Shown here: positions 25,516-34,342 of the stretch, one piece after another
How positions within the stretch are numbered: the stretch's first letter is position 1
How the letters are laid out: every line of letters begins with the position of its first letter
NCBI RefSeq assembly: GCF_023715345.1
Contig: NZ_JAMBNY010000002.1
Location: 124,001 to 188,000, forward strand
Reading direction: 5' to 3'
DNA: 64,000 nt
Origin: Paenibacillus camelliae
GTDB taxonomy: Bacteria > Bacillota > Bacilli > Paenibacillales > Paenibacillaceae
Made by a program: the position numbers and the translations under genes
Notes under the pieces: generated by a model
The model's database searches: none
Told to the model about the DNA's origin: nothing
Seen by the model: only the letters and a program-made list of their open reading frames with translations

Positions 25516-26169
25516 TTAGTCATCATAGCGATCATCATCATCGTCATCATCGTTGTCATCGTCATCGTCATCGTCATAACGATCATCGTCGTCATCATGA
25601 TAATCAAGCTCTTTGGACAATACCTTACCACCATAAGCAGCGATTTCGATATCTGCTTCTAGCTCGCTATTAACAATTTCGATTTCGTACTTTAGAACGC
25701 CATCGTCTTTATCTAGCTCAACCTCTTCTACTTTTCCATCAACAATCTTAAGTGCGATAGCAATAGCTTGCTCCTTCGTAATACGCCCATCATTTGACTT
25801 CTTCGTTTGCTTCTCTACAGCTTTTACCGTTGAGGTTGTTGATTGATTTATCTTGCTGCTTTGATTTGCAGCTTTCTTTTGTTTTACATCATCATCATAA
25901 TCTACTTTAACAATACTACCAGTTACAGCATCGACCTTTACTTCAACATCGTCCTTATCACCTGTTTTAATTTCCACCTCATAGACAGGTTTACCCTTTT
26001 CATTGTCTAGTTCAATTTCTTCTACCTTGCCCTCTTGAATAGAAAGAGCTGCTTCCTTTGCTTTTGTGGAACCAATGAATTGCCCTGATTGTGCAGCCAT
26101 GACACCACCTGTAATACTTAGTGCTGCAACAGATGCAATCGAGATCATCCAAAACTTTTTCATCATCAT
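25516..26169 (-). CDS. Secreted two-PepSY-domain protein with poly-aspartate tail
   Basis: Encodes 217 residues: a signal-peptide-like N-terminus (MMMKKFWMISIASVAALSITGGVMA), a first PepSY-like repeat (KAKEAALSIQEGKVEEIELDNE...AVTGSIVKVD), a Lys/Gln/Ser-rich linker, and a second PepSY repeat (TKEQAIAIALKIVDGKVEEVELD...GGKVLSKELD). The last 28 residues (190-217) are almost all Asp with Arg-Tyr inserts, encoded by GAT/GAC triplets. PepSY domains bind or inhibit at the outer face of the membrane. The tail could bind divalent cations, which is a guess. GAGGAGG precedes the ATG. It lies downstream of a PepSY gene and a two-component system, like B. subtilis ykoI near ykoGH. Confidence 0.85.
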   Translation of the reverse strand: MMMKKFWMISIASVAALSITGGVMAAQSGQFIGSTKAKEAALSIQEGKVEEIELDNEKGKPVYEVEIKTGDKDDVEVKVDAVTGSIVKVDYDDDVKQKKAANQSSKINQSTTSTVKAVEKQTKKSNDGRITKEQAIAIALKIVDGKVEEVELDKDDGVLKYEIEIVNSELEADIEIAAYGGKVLSKELDYHDDDDDRYDDDDDDDNDDDDDDDRYDD

Positions 26170-26280
26170 TTATTCCTCCTCTTTATTTCATAATGTAAGA
26201 ATAACGTTCGAATCTAAGAGAAACATAAGAGAAAGATTAGAATTTGATGAGATTGTGCTGAATATCTTTCAAAGTTTTCA

Positions 26281-27051
26281 TTATTCGTCGTCGTCATCGT
26301 CATCGGTGCCATCATTATCCCAGCTAATTGACATTACCTTTCCTGAAACTGCATGAATTTGTACTACTGCATCTTGACCGTCAGTGGACTCGATTTTGAT
26401 TAAATAATATCGCTGATCTCCCTTCGAATGAAGATCAATATCATCGATTTCTCCAGCTATCTGCTTTAGAGCAATCTCACTCGCCTTTTTCTCAGAGACG
26501 AGCGCTGTAGTAGTCGATGATGGTACAGGGGTAGAGCTATTAGCCGCCTTCTCATTTTGTTCAAGAGGAGCAACTTCACGGCTTGGAGCTTTGTTGGGCT
26601 TTGATGTGTTACTTGGGCTTGCAACAGAATTGGAATCTGTGTCCTTAGCTGTAGCTCCCGTATCAACTGATTCCGCTTGCTTTTCAGAACTGCTCGATGG
26701 TTTATCGTGATGCATGCCAGCATGCTTATTTTCTGAGAGAGCAGTATCTTCCTCAGAGACAATCGTTGAGCCCGTTAGACTTTCGAGCTTAGCAATACTT
26801 TCAATACCTCCACCGCGCTTAGGTACGGTTATTTCATAAGTACCTGCGGTTGTAGCTAACGTAACAAGATACTCATTCCCTTGCTGCTTAGCATCAATAA
26901 CCTCTCCCGCATACTCTGTCTGCACGATCTTCAGCGCTTCCTCTTGTGTGAGACTTGGAGAAGTATTAACTGCTGCGTATACGATGGCCCCAGCTATGCA
27001 AAGTATCCCAAATGAACCTAGTATCAATAATCCCTTGTTTTTTCTTGTCAT
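26281..27051 (-). CDS. Membrane-anchored PepSY-domain protein with acidic tail
   Basis: Encodes 256 residues. One N-terminal membrane segment (LLILGSFGILCIAGAIVYAAV) is followed by a PepSY-like unit (TQEEALKIVQTEYAGEVIDAKQQGNEYLVTL), then a low-complexity Ser/Thr/Lys/Ala linker of about 90 residues. A second PepSY unit follows (SEKKASEIALKQIAGEIDDIDLHSKGDQRYYLIKIE...AVSGKVMSISWD), and the chain ends in six Asp plus Glu. It is a longer relative of the next gene. It starts 53 nt after the histidine kinase gene, so it may be a partner or target of that kinase; this is inferred from the arrangement alone. Confidence 0.82.
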   Translation of the reverse strand: MTRKNKGLLILGSFGILCIAGAIVYAAVNTSPSLTQEEALKIVQTEYAGEVIDAKQQGNEYLVTLATTAGTYEITVPKRGGGIESIAKLESLTGSTIVSEEDTALSENKHAGMHHDKPSSSSEKQAESVDTGATAKDTDSNSVASPSNTSKPNKAPSREVAPLEQNEKAANSSTPVPSSTTTALVSEKKASEIALKQIAGEIDDIDLHSKGDQRYYLIKIESTDGQDAVVQIHAVSGKVMSISWDNDGTDDDDDDE

Positions 27052-27104
27052 AGATTCGTCCCCTTTTTACTTTTTCACCTTAGTTTACAGGGGGTTTATT
27101 AATT

Positions 27105-28490
27105 TCACTGAGAAGACACTGCATGATTAAAAATAATCGTAGCCGTTGTGCCTAAACCCTCCACGCTATCTAACTGAATATCTACCTGTATCGCCTCAGC
27201 AATTTCCTTCGCTAACGATAAGCCAAGCCCTACACTAACTTTATCCTCTGTTGTTTGCCTCGTCCTAGTCTGATCAACACGATAAAATCGCTCAAATATT
27301 CGCTCGAGCTCATCCTTTGGAATACCGATACCATAATCTTTTACAGTAAGCGAATATACCTCTGTCTCATCTTGCTTTAATTCAATTTGTATCGTCGATT
27401 CACTGTATTTGCGTGCATTGTCTAGCAATATAATCAATAGCTGTGTTAGCTTTTCTGGATCAGTTTGTACGACCACAGCCTCTTGAGCTGTACTTGAAAT
27501 AATCGTAATCTCTCGTTGATATGCCTTCCTATAATGCTGCGCTGTTTTCTCCGTTAGCTCGAGGAGGTCCACATCTTTCTTGACGATGTTCCATTGTCGA
27601 CTTGGCTTTGCAAGCAGCAGCAGCTGTTCTGTCATCTCCTTCATTCGAATCGCCTCTGAATGTATGGCTTCAATGGATTCTTCAAGAATCTCAGGCTGCT
27701 GTTTAACTCTTCGCTTAATCAAGCTTGCATAGCTCTCAATGACTGTAATCGGTGTTTTAAGCTCATGAGAAGCATTAGATACAAACTGCTCCTGCCTCTT
27801 ATAGTTCGATTCTAACAGCTCTATCATCTCATTGAAGGTTTCACCCATCTCATATAGCTCATCCTTTGATTGCTCCACTGATTGAAGCTTCACAAAGCTC
27901 CCGCTTCTTACGACCTCCTTCATCGTTCTAGTCATCGCTTTAATTGGCTTCATAATAAGCTCTCCGAGTAAACGACTAGAAAATATCGCAGGGATACATA
28001 CACAGATCGCAACAACTACTAACACGAGACGAAGCAATCTCAGCATCGAAGTTAGCTCAGCGAGGTTCATCATAAGCTGAACATTCATGATCTGCCCGTT
28101 ACTTGCGATATAAGGTACAGAAACGTAGCCATATTGTGAATCCTTGAACGAAACCTTCTCAATAATTAAGCTTGGAGAGAATGCAAAGGTATACTCATTC
28201 AGCTTAGCCTCTGAGGCCGATGTAACGATGATCGGGAGCTGATTCGGATCATCAATTAATGCGATTAATCCATTTACCGGTACGAAGGAGCGTAGTAATT
28301 CCTCTACAACGGCTTGATCACTTGCTTGCTTAAGCTCACTGGTCACATGAACTGCTTCAGCTCTTAGCTGCTGCAGCTCATTCTGCAGGGAGATATAACT
28401 AAATACAAAGTAAATCACGATGCTTGCTACACAATGTAGCACAATAAATAATACGGATGAGAACAAATATATTTTTTTACTTAGCTTCAT
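27105..28490 (-). CDS. Sensor histidine kinase of the OmpR-partner type
   Basis: Membrane kinase of 461 residues. Membrane segment 1 is about residues 7-33, the extracytoplasmic sensor about 34-150, and membrane segment 2 about 151-172. A HAMP region follows (about 175-228). The phosphoacceptor His242 lies in FVSNASHELKTP. The ATPase domain has LLDNARKYS, VKDYGIGIPKDELERIFERFYRV and GLGLSLAKEIAEA. The start overlaps the response-regulator stop by 4 nt. The signal is unknown. The neighbouring PepSY proteins suggest envelope or metal stress, as thought for YkoGH-type systems. Confidence 0.93.
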   Translation of the reverse strand: MKLSKKIYLFSSVLFIVLHCVASIVIYFVFSYISLQNELQQLRAEAVHVTSELKQASDQAVVEELLRSFVPVNGLIALIDDPNQLPIIVTSASEAKLNEYTFAFSPSLIIEKVSFKDSQYGYVSVPYIASNGQIMNVQLMMNLAELTSMLRLLRLVLVVVAICVCIPAIFSSRLLGELIMKPIKAMTRTMKEVVRSGSFVKLQSVEQSKDELYEMGETFNEMIELLESNYKRQEQFVSNASHELKTPITVIESYASLIKRRVKQQPEILEESIEAIHSEAIRMKEMTEQLLLLAKPSRQWNIVKKDVDLLELTEKTAQHYRKAYQREITIISSTAQEAVVVQTDPEKLTQLLIILLDNARKYSESTIQIELKQDETEVYSLTVKDYGIGIPKDELERIFERFYRVDQTRTRQTTEDKVSVGLGLSLAKEIAEAIQVDIQLDSVEGLGTTATIIFNHAVSSQ

Positions 28491-29188
28491 GGCGTTTGCT
28501 CTCTTATGACGTATCCAATACCGCGAACGGTATGTATTAATGGCTTATCAAAGCTCGCATCTACTTTTTTGCGGACATAACGAATATACACATCAACGAT
28601 ATTTGTATCTCCTGCGAAGTCGTAGCCCCATACCTCAGTCAATATTTGCTCTCGATTCAAAACAATTTTTTCGTTACGCATTAAATATGCAAGTAAATCA
28701 AATTCCTTTTGCGTTAATTGAATAAGTTGCTCGCCGCGATATACCTCTCGCATCATTTCGTTTAAGCGTAAGTCCGCAACCTCAAACCATTGTTCAGTCT
28801 GAACTGGTACAGGGGTTGCTTTCGATGAAATACGAAGTGCTGCTCGTATACGTGCGAGTAGCTCTTCTATCTCGAACGGCTTAGTCATATAATCCGAGGC
28901 TCCAAGATCGAGACCAGACACTTTATCCTCGATCGAGCTTTTAGCAGTTAATAATATGACAGGCGTGTATTCATCAACCGTTCGTACTCTACGCAGCAGC
29001 TCTATACCGCTCATGCCAGGCATCATCACATCTAGAATGAGTAAATCAATGTCGCCCTCACGATAGAGCTCCAGTCCAGTTAACCCGTCACCTGCTACCT
29101 TAACGTGATAGCCTTCACTTTCTAGTTCAATTTGAAGTAACCTCGCAATTTTCCTCTCGTCTTCTACGACTAATATCGTATTACTCAA
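28487..29188 (-). CDS. Response regulator, OmpR/PhoB family
   Basis: Receiver domain at about residues 1-115, with the acidic pair EDE near the start, phosphoacceptor Asp in LLILDVMMPGMSG, and the Lys of MTKPFEIEEL. A winged-helix DNA-binding domain follows (about 130-230: LTQKEFDLLAYLMRNEKIVLNREQIL, then VDVYIRYVRKKVD). I start at TTG (29188), reading (M)SNTILVVEDE, because AAAGGAG lies 9 nt upstream; the longer frame has no ribosome site. It is translationally coupled to the kinase through ATGA. Probable targets include the PepSY genes downstream. Confidence 0.94.
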   Translation of the reverse strand: MSNTILVVEDERKIARLLQIELESEGYHVKVAGDGLTGLELYREGDIDLLILDVMMPGMSGIELLRRVRTVDEYTPVILLTAKSSIEDKVSGLDLGASDYMTKPFEIEELLARIRAALRISSKATPVPVQTEQWFEVADLRLNEMMREVYRGEQLIQLTQKEFDLLAYLMRNEKIVLNREQILTEVWGYDFAGDTNIVDVYIRYVRKKVDASFDKPLIHTVRGIGYVIREQTP

Positions 29189-29335
29189 GCCGACACACTC
29201 CTTTATAACAACCATGGCTGTCAAGCCTAGCATTTAATATCATTTCATTCATCTCATCTATTAATCTGCTTACTTCCTTTCAATTATAGAACATTCATAT
29301 TAACGAAATGTAAACTCGATGTGAAATTTTCACGC

Positions 29336-29383
29336 AAACAAAAAAATGCAAGCGGAGAGAGCTCAAACTCTCCACGCTTGCAT
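29336..29383 (-). terminator. Intrinsic terminator of the lac operon
   Basis: ATGCAAGCG (29346-29354) pairs with CGCTTGCAT (29375-29383), with inner GAGAG/CTCTC. On the minus strand a T-rich run follows. The beta-galactosidase stop is at 29389. Confidence 0.9.
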
Positions 29384-29388
29384 CGTCA

Positions 29389-32300
29389 TTACTTCGCTCT
29401 TGATATTGTAAATTCAAAGCTTAGCGTCTGCTCGCTAGCAATATGATATTCTGGATGAACCGGCGCACCCCAGCTATCGTCTCCGCCTACGCCCATCTGC
29501 TTGCCTGCAACAGTTACGACAGTATAGTGTACATTAGGCAGCTCATAATGATGCACAGCATTTTCTAGCTCGAATGCGGTATAAGGAGCGATGCGGCATT
29601 CAACTGGCGCTTCTGGAGAAGAATTGATAACAAGGCCTTGCTTCAGCTCATTCGTTATCGCCACTCTTCTTACGCCTGTACGGTTGCCGCTCTCCTGAGG
29701 GACAACATATCTAGCAACGTTATCCTGCGCTCGATTCTGGAACGTCATTAAGCGCGCACCGTGAACACGGTCGATATAGTTCTCCTCTGGTCCCATCGCA
29801 TACCAATCAAGCAAATCATAGTTAGCTGGCACCTTGAAGGACAGTGCAAAAATTGGCAACGTCGGTAAGCCTTCCGCACCCGAGTAATCAGCTTTGACAG
29901 CGATATTTCCGCCCTCAGTTACAGTATAAGCTACTTTTACCTCTAGCTCAGAATGAATGCTGAATTTATACGTAAAGGTAACCGTCACGCTATATTCAGA
30001 CTGTTCTAGCTCAAAGCCAACACATCTACGAGACAGGCTCGCTGCATACCAAAGTGCACGTTCGTAGCCCTGAGCATAGCCTTTATCGTTATCGGTAGTC
30101 GCTCTCCAGAACAGGACATGAGGCGGCTGTGCAATCATCTCACGACCGTCATAATTAACTGAAATTAAAGTACCTGCACCTTTACTGAACATAATGCTGA
30201 AATCACTGCCATGGACTCCAACGTTGACATCGCCTTCCGCCACGCGGAATGTACGCTGCTGCAATGGAGCTTCTTGCTTCGCTTCAATAAAGCGATGCTG
30301 GCCAAAGGCAACCTCATGACCGACTTCAGCCCATCGTGTTGCTTCTGCAAGCTGGACGGAAGCTGTTACTGTATATTCTCCAGCTGCTGACTGGTCAGCA
30401 GTCCAAGCTAGCTCATATTCGCGCTGCTCACCCGCAGGAACGTCTATCGTCAGCTGCTGCTGCTCCAGCACCTCACCATCCCTTGCAAGGGTAATCACCA
30501 GCTTGTAGTCGCCGGTGCCTATAAACAGATTATCATTACACACAAGTACTGTATTGCGGGATGGCGTAAGCTTTATATTCTGATAAAGAAACTTTACCTC
30601 TTGCATCTTTGGTGTGATTGTACGATCGGCATAGACGATTCCGTTGCCACAGAAATTGTTATCGTTAGAGCGATCGTCAAAGTCCCCGCCATACGCAAGA
30701 AACTCTTTACCATAGCGATCCTTCTTCACAATCATTTGGTCGATATAATCCCAGATGAATCCACCCTGATACATTGGATATTTATCCTCAAGCTCAATAT
30801 ATTTGTGCATACCGCCGAGCGAGTTACCCATTGCATGAATATATTCACAGCTAATATATGGCTTCTCAGGATTATTGTTTAAATATGCTTCAATATCTGC
30901 TGGCTTCGCGTACATACGAGATTCCATATCACTGCAGGCAGAGAAATTTCGATCATAGAACACACCCTCATAATGAACCAAACGCGTATGATCAGCTTTG
31001 CGGAAATAATTTGCAACATTCAATAGTACTTCTCCTACATACGATTCATTGCCGAGGGACCAGATTAGCACGGATGGATGGTTTTTGTCGCGCTCAAGCA
31101 TCGAAATCGCGCGATCCATAACGATTGCTTCCCACTCCTTATCGTGAAGCGGAATGTTCCATGACGGATCTACTTTACCCATTTTTTGCCATGATCCATG
31201 TGTCTCAAGATTCATCTCGTCGATGAGGTAGATCCCGTACTCATCGCATAGCTCATACCATAGTGACTGATTCGGATAATGAGAGGTACGAACCGCATTT
31301 AGATTGTTTTGCTTAATCGTTTGAATATCCGATAGCATATCCTCTTTCGTAATAGCACGGCCACGGCGAGGGTTAAATTCATGACGATTAACCCCTTTGA
31401 AAATAATGCGCTTGCCATTAATATGCATGACCTTGTCGATGATCTCGAAGCGACGGAAGCCGATCTTCTCATGCAGGACCTCTACAATTTCACCATGCTC
31501 GTCACGAACGATAACGTACAAGCTGTACAAGTACGGTGACTCTGCACTCCAAGGCTGTACCACACCTGGCTCAACGCTAACTGTTGCTTGACCGGCAATA
31601 TCCTGCTTGCTCTCAGCAACAAGCACTTGATCAGCAGTCTTCAGCAATAACTCAACCGAAGCGGCTGCGGCATTCATCAGCTTAATATCGACTGATAAAT
31701 TACCGTTGCTGTATTGATCGTCTAGGCCAGCTTGAACGAATAGATCCTCGATATGAAGCTTAGGTGTTGCATATAAATATACGTCACGGAAGATACCTGA
31801 GAATCGCCAAAAATCTTGATCCTCTAGCCAGCTTCCTGTGCTGCGCTGATACACTTCAACAGCTAACTTGTTTTCCCCGTCAGTAAGATAAGGCGTCAAC
31901 TCAAATTCCGATGGCGTAAAGCTGTCTTCGCTATAGCCGACAAACTTTCCATTCAGCCATACATAGAAAGCAGACTCTACACCTTGGAACGATATAAATA
32001 ATGGGAGATTCTTCATATGCTGCGGTACGTTGAACGTTTTTACATAGCTACCTACAGGATTGTCTTCCATATTAACCTGAGGTGGTCTAAGCTCATGAAT
32101 ACCATCCCATGGATACATTGTATTGACATACTGTGGCTTACCGTAGCCCTGCATCTGAATATGGCCAGGAACCTCTATAAAATCCCAACTATCAACACTG
32201 AAACCCGTTTCATAAAAGGCAACAGAACGATCAGCTGGTTTGCTACTATAAGAGAATTTCCAAGCACCATTCAGTGAGTGACGAAGACGCATTTCCCCTC

Positions 32301-32418
32301 TTGTCTCTGCTTCAGCCAACGTCTCATAATAGCGATGATCAGAATGTGCTTCCACACGATTTACTGCGAACACTGCTGGATCTGCGAGCCAATCCAACGT
32401 AGGGATTACTGTAGTCAT
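29389..32418 (-). CDS. lacZ: Beta-galactosidase, glycoside hydrolase family 2
   Basis: Cytosolic enzyme of 1009 residues, close to E. coli LacZ in size. Domain order: sugar-binding jelly roll (about 50-215), immunoglobulin-like domain (220-330), TIM barrel (335-625) with FKGVNRHEFNPRRGRA, the acid/base Glu in IWSLGNES and the nucleophile Glu in SCEYIHAMGNS. A second immunoglobulin-like domain follows, and then the C-terminal beta-sandwich (about 730-1005, AMGPEENYIDR). It follows the sugar permeases on the same strand, so it probably cleaves the imported beta-galactoside. The 95-nt gap before it shows no strong terminator. Confidence 0.96.
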   Translation of the reverse strand: MTTVIPTLDWLADPAVFAVNRVEAHSDHRYYETLAEAETRGEMRLRHSLNGAWKFSYSSKPADRSVAFYETGFSVDSWDFIEVPGHIQMQGYGKPQYVNTMYPWDGIHELRPPQVNMEDNPVGSYVKTFNVPQHMKNLPLFISFQGVESAFYVWLNGKFVGYSEDSFTPSEFELTPYLTDGENKLAVEVYQRSTGSWLEDQDFWRFSGIFRDVYLYATPKLHIEDLFVQAGLDDQYSNGNLSVDIKLMNAAAASVELLLKTADQVLVAESKQDIAGQATVSVEPGVVQPWSAESPYLYSLYVIVRDEHGEIVEVLHEKIGFRRFEIIDKVMHINGKRIIFKGVNRHEFNPRRGRAITKEDMLSDIQTIKQNNLNAVRTSHYPNQSLWYELCDEYGIYLIDEMNLETHGSWQKMGKVDPSWNIPLHDKEWEAIVMDRAISMLERDKNHPSVLIWSLGNESYVGEVLLNVANYFRKADHTRLVHYEGVFYDRNFSACSDMESRMYAKPADIEAYLNNNPEKPYISCEYIHAMGNSLGGMHKYIELEDKYPMYQGGFIWDYIDQMIVKKDRYGKEFLAYGGDFDDRSNDNNFCGNGIVYADRTITPKMQEVKFLYQNIKLTPSRNTVLVCNDNLFIGTGDYKLVITLARDGEVLEQQQLTIDVPAGEQREYELAWTADQSAAGEYTVTASVQLAEATRWAEVGHEVAFGQHRFIEAKQEAPLQQRTFRVAEGDVNVGVHGSDFSIMFSKGAGTLISVNYDGREMIAQPPHVLFWRATTDNDKGYAQGYERALWYAASLSRRCVGFELEQSEYSVTVTFTYKFSIHSELEVKVAYTVTEGGNIAVKADYSGAEGLPTLPIFALSFKVPANYDLLDWYAMGPEENYIDRVHGARLMTFQNRAQDNVARYVVPQESGNRTGVRRVAITNELKQGLVINSSPEAPVECRIAPYTAFELENAVHHYELPNVHYTVVTVAGKQMGVGGDDSWGAPVHPEYHIASEQTLSFEFTISRAK

Positions 32419-32513
32419 AATTAAACCTCCATTATGATGAATTAGGTGTCTTATACATTCATACTATAAAAGCCAAGCATTGTCTAGAGCATTCAATGCA
32501 TGGCTTCATATTT

Positions 32514-33338
32514 TTATTTAACCGAACCTGTCATACCAGCTACAAAATGCTTCTGCATGAAGAAAAATACTAAGGCTGTCGGAATCGTTGATATAACGAT
32601 AGCGGTCATAATCATTCCGTAATCCGGCGAATAGCTCGAGCCTAGCTGTGAGATAAGCATCGGTATCGTTTGATTCTCTGGCGATTGCAATACGATTAGC
32701 GGCCATAAGTAGTTGTTCCAGCTTGCCATAAACGTAATAATGCCCGCTGCTGCATAGGTTGTTTTCATTGTAGGAGCGTAGACTCGAATAAACAATCCAA
32801 GCTCACTTAAACCATCAATGCGGCCTGCCTCCAACAATTCCTTAGGAAACATTTTCGTGCTTTGCCGAAAGAAAAAGATTAAAAATGCAGTAACAACAGT
32901 TGGTAAAATTACACCTGACAGCGTATCAATACCGATCGCTGGTGCTACTGAACTTAATTTGGCAAACATCTGAAACAGTGGAATCATTATTGCTGCGAAT
33001 GGAATCATCATCGATAGCAGCAATATCGAAAACACAACATCCTTCGCTTTTGAGCGATAAATCTCAAAGCCATAGCCTGCTAGCGACGCAATCACAAGTG
33101 AAAGCAACGTTGTTGTAATCGAAACCTTTGCCGAATTTAGCAAGGCTGTTCCAATATCGATACTAGAGAACAAATTTGATATATTATCAAAAAAATACGA
33201 ACCTGGTATCAGCTTTCCCTTCGTTACATCTGCAGATGTATTCGTTGCGCTTATGAGCATCCATAAAAATGGGAATATAGAAATGAATGCTGCTAGAATT
33301 AAAAAGATATACGTTCCGGTCGTTTTCAGCTTATTCAT
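32514..33338 (-). CDS. Sugar ABC transporter permease, MalG type
   Basis: Inner-membrane subunit of 274 residues with about six membrane segments. The conserved EAA loop reads EAGRIDGLSELGLFIRVYAPTMK and contacts the ATPase. The C-terminus (FFFMQKHFVAGMTGSVK) is typical of carbohydrate-uptake permeases of this family. The start overlaps the preceding permease stop by 4 nt. No ATPase gene lies in the operon, so a shared MsmX-like ATPase from elsewhere is likely. Confidence 0.93.
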   Translation of the reverse strand: MNKLKTTGTYIFLILAAFISIFPFLWMLISATNTSADVTKGKLIPGSYFFDNISNLFSSIDIGTALLNSAKVSITTTLLSLVIASLAGYGFEIYRSKAKDVVFSILLLSMMIPFAAIMIPLFQMFAKLSSVAPAIGIDTLSGVILPTVVTAFLIFFFRQSTKMFPKELLEAGRIDGLSELGLFIRVYAPTMKTTYAAAGIITFMASWNNYLWPLIVLQSPENQTIPMLISQLGSSYSPDYGMIMTAIVISTIPTALVFFFMQKHFVAGMTGSVK

Positions 33339-34243
33339 TTCTTATCACCTGCCAATTTGAATTGCAAAAATGCGAGTATGATAATGATCACGACAATGGA
33401 GTAAGATACCGTTGCTGCGTATCCAAAATCAGACGTATACTTAAATGATAGGTTATAAATATAATGCGAAATCGACAGCGTTGCGTTACCTGGTCCACCC
33501 TGTGTAATGTTAACGACCTCATCGAATAGCTGTAGTGTACCAATTGTCGATGTAATAGACGTGAATAAAATGATTGGCTTCAATAATGGAATCGTAATAC
33601 CAAAAAATTGACGCGTTGCGGACGCACCATCTATACGTGCAGCTTCATAGATGGATTGGTCGATATTTTGCAAGGCTGACAAGTAAAAAATCATATTGTA
33701 ACCAGTCCAGCGCCAAGTAATCGCAATAATTATAGTAACTTTGGCCCAAAACGGGTCCGTGATCCATTCAATCGGAGTCTGAATCAATTGTATACTCATG
33801 AATAGCTTATTGATCATCCCGTCCGTTGCAAATAAATACTTAAAAATAACCGAATACGCAACGAGAGAGGTTACTGCAGGCAAAAATATAGCTGTTCGGA
33901 AAAAACCTCTGAACTTCAGTTGTCTGCTATTTAACAATACCGATAAAAACAGAGCGAGAATAATCATTACTGGAACTTGCACGATAAGATAAATAAATGT
34001 ATTGGTTAACGCCGTTGTAAACGTTTTGTCTGAGAATAAACGCTTATAATTATCGATGCCTACGTAATCAAGATTCATTCCTGTTCCAGATTTGAAAGAA
34101 AGCAACAAAGCCTGAAGCATCGGATAAAAATAAAATATAACGATCATTATGACGGCTAGACTAATAAACAGCCAGCCGGTAAGGTTTGCCTTGGTTCGAA
34201 TGCTTGAGCCTCTAATACTTGTACGCCTTACCTCAGTTTTCAT
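33335..34243 (-). CDS. Sugar ABC transporter permease, MalF type
   Basis: Partner permease of 302 residues with about six membrane segments (for example GWLFISLAVIMIVIFYFY near the N-terminus) and the EAA loop YEAARIDGASATRQFFGITIPLLKP. The ATG at 34243 has AGAAAGGGG about 10 nt upstream; the longest frame would add 16 residues across this site and into an intergenic hairpin, so it is rejected. It is preceded by that hairpin and by the binding-protein gene. Substrate is inferred as a beta-galactoside from the adjacent lacZ. Confidence 0.93.
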   Translation of the reverse strand: MKTEVRRTSIRGSSIRTKANLTGWLFISLAVIMIVIFYFYPMLQALLLSFKSGTGMNLDYVGIDNYKRLFSDKTFTTALTNTFIYLIVQVPVMIILALFLSVLLNSRQLKFRGFFRTAIFLPAVTSLVAYSVIFKYLFATDGMINKLFMSIQLIQTPIEWITDPFWAKVTIIIAITWRWTGYNMIFYLSALQNIDQSIYEAARIDGASATRQFFGITIPLLKPIILFTSITSTIGTLQLFDEVVNITQGGPGNATLSISHYIYNLSFKYTSDFGYAATVSYSIVVIIIILAFLQFKLAGDKK

Positions 34244-34276
34244 GATAGCAAGCCCCTTTCTACGGCTATAAGACGA

Positions 34277-34318
34277 GGCTCCTTTCACCACTCTATGGCC
34301 AGTGGTTTGGTAGGAGCC
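34277..34318 (-). other. Intercistronic hairpin between binding protein and permeases
   Basis: Outer stem GGCTCCT (34277-34283) / AGGAGCC (34312-34318) and inner stem ACCACT (34287-34292) / AGTGGT (34301-34306). No T-run follows. Such hairpins after binding-protein genes often stabilise the upstream mRNA or cut read-through, giving more binding protein than permease. Confidence 0.65.
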
Positions 34319-34342
34319 CGCCTGTGTTACGTGATGCAGCGA

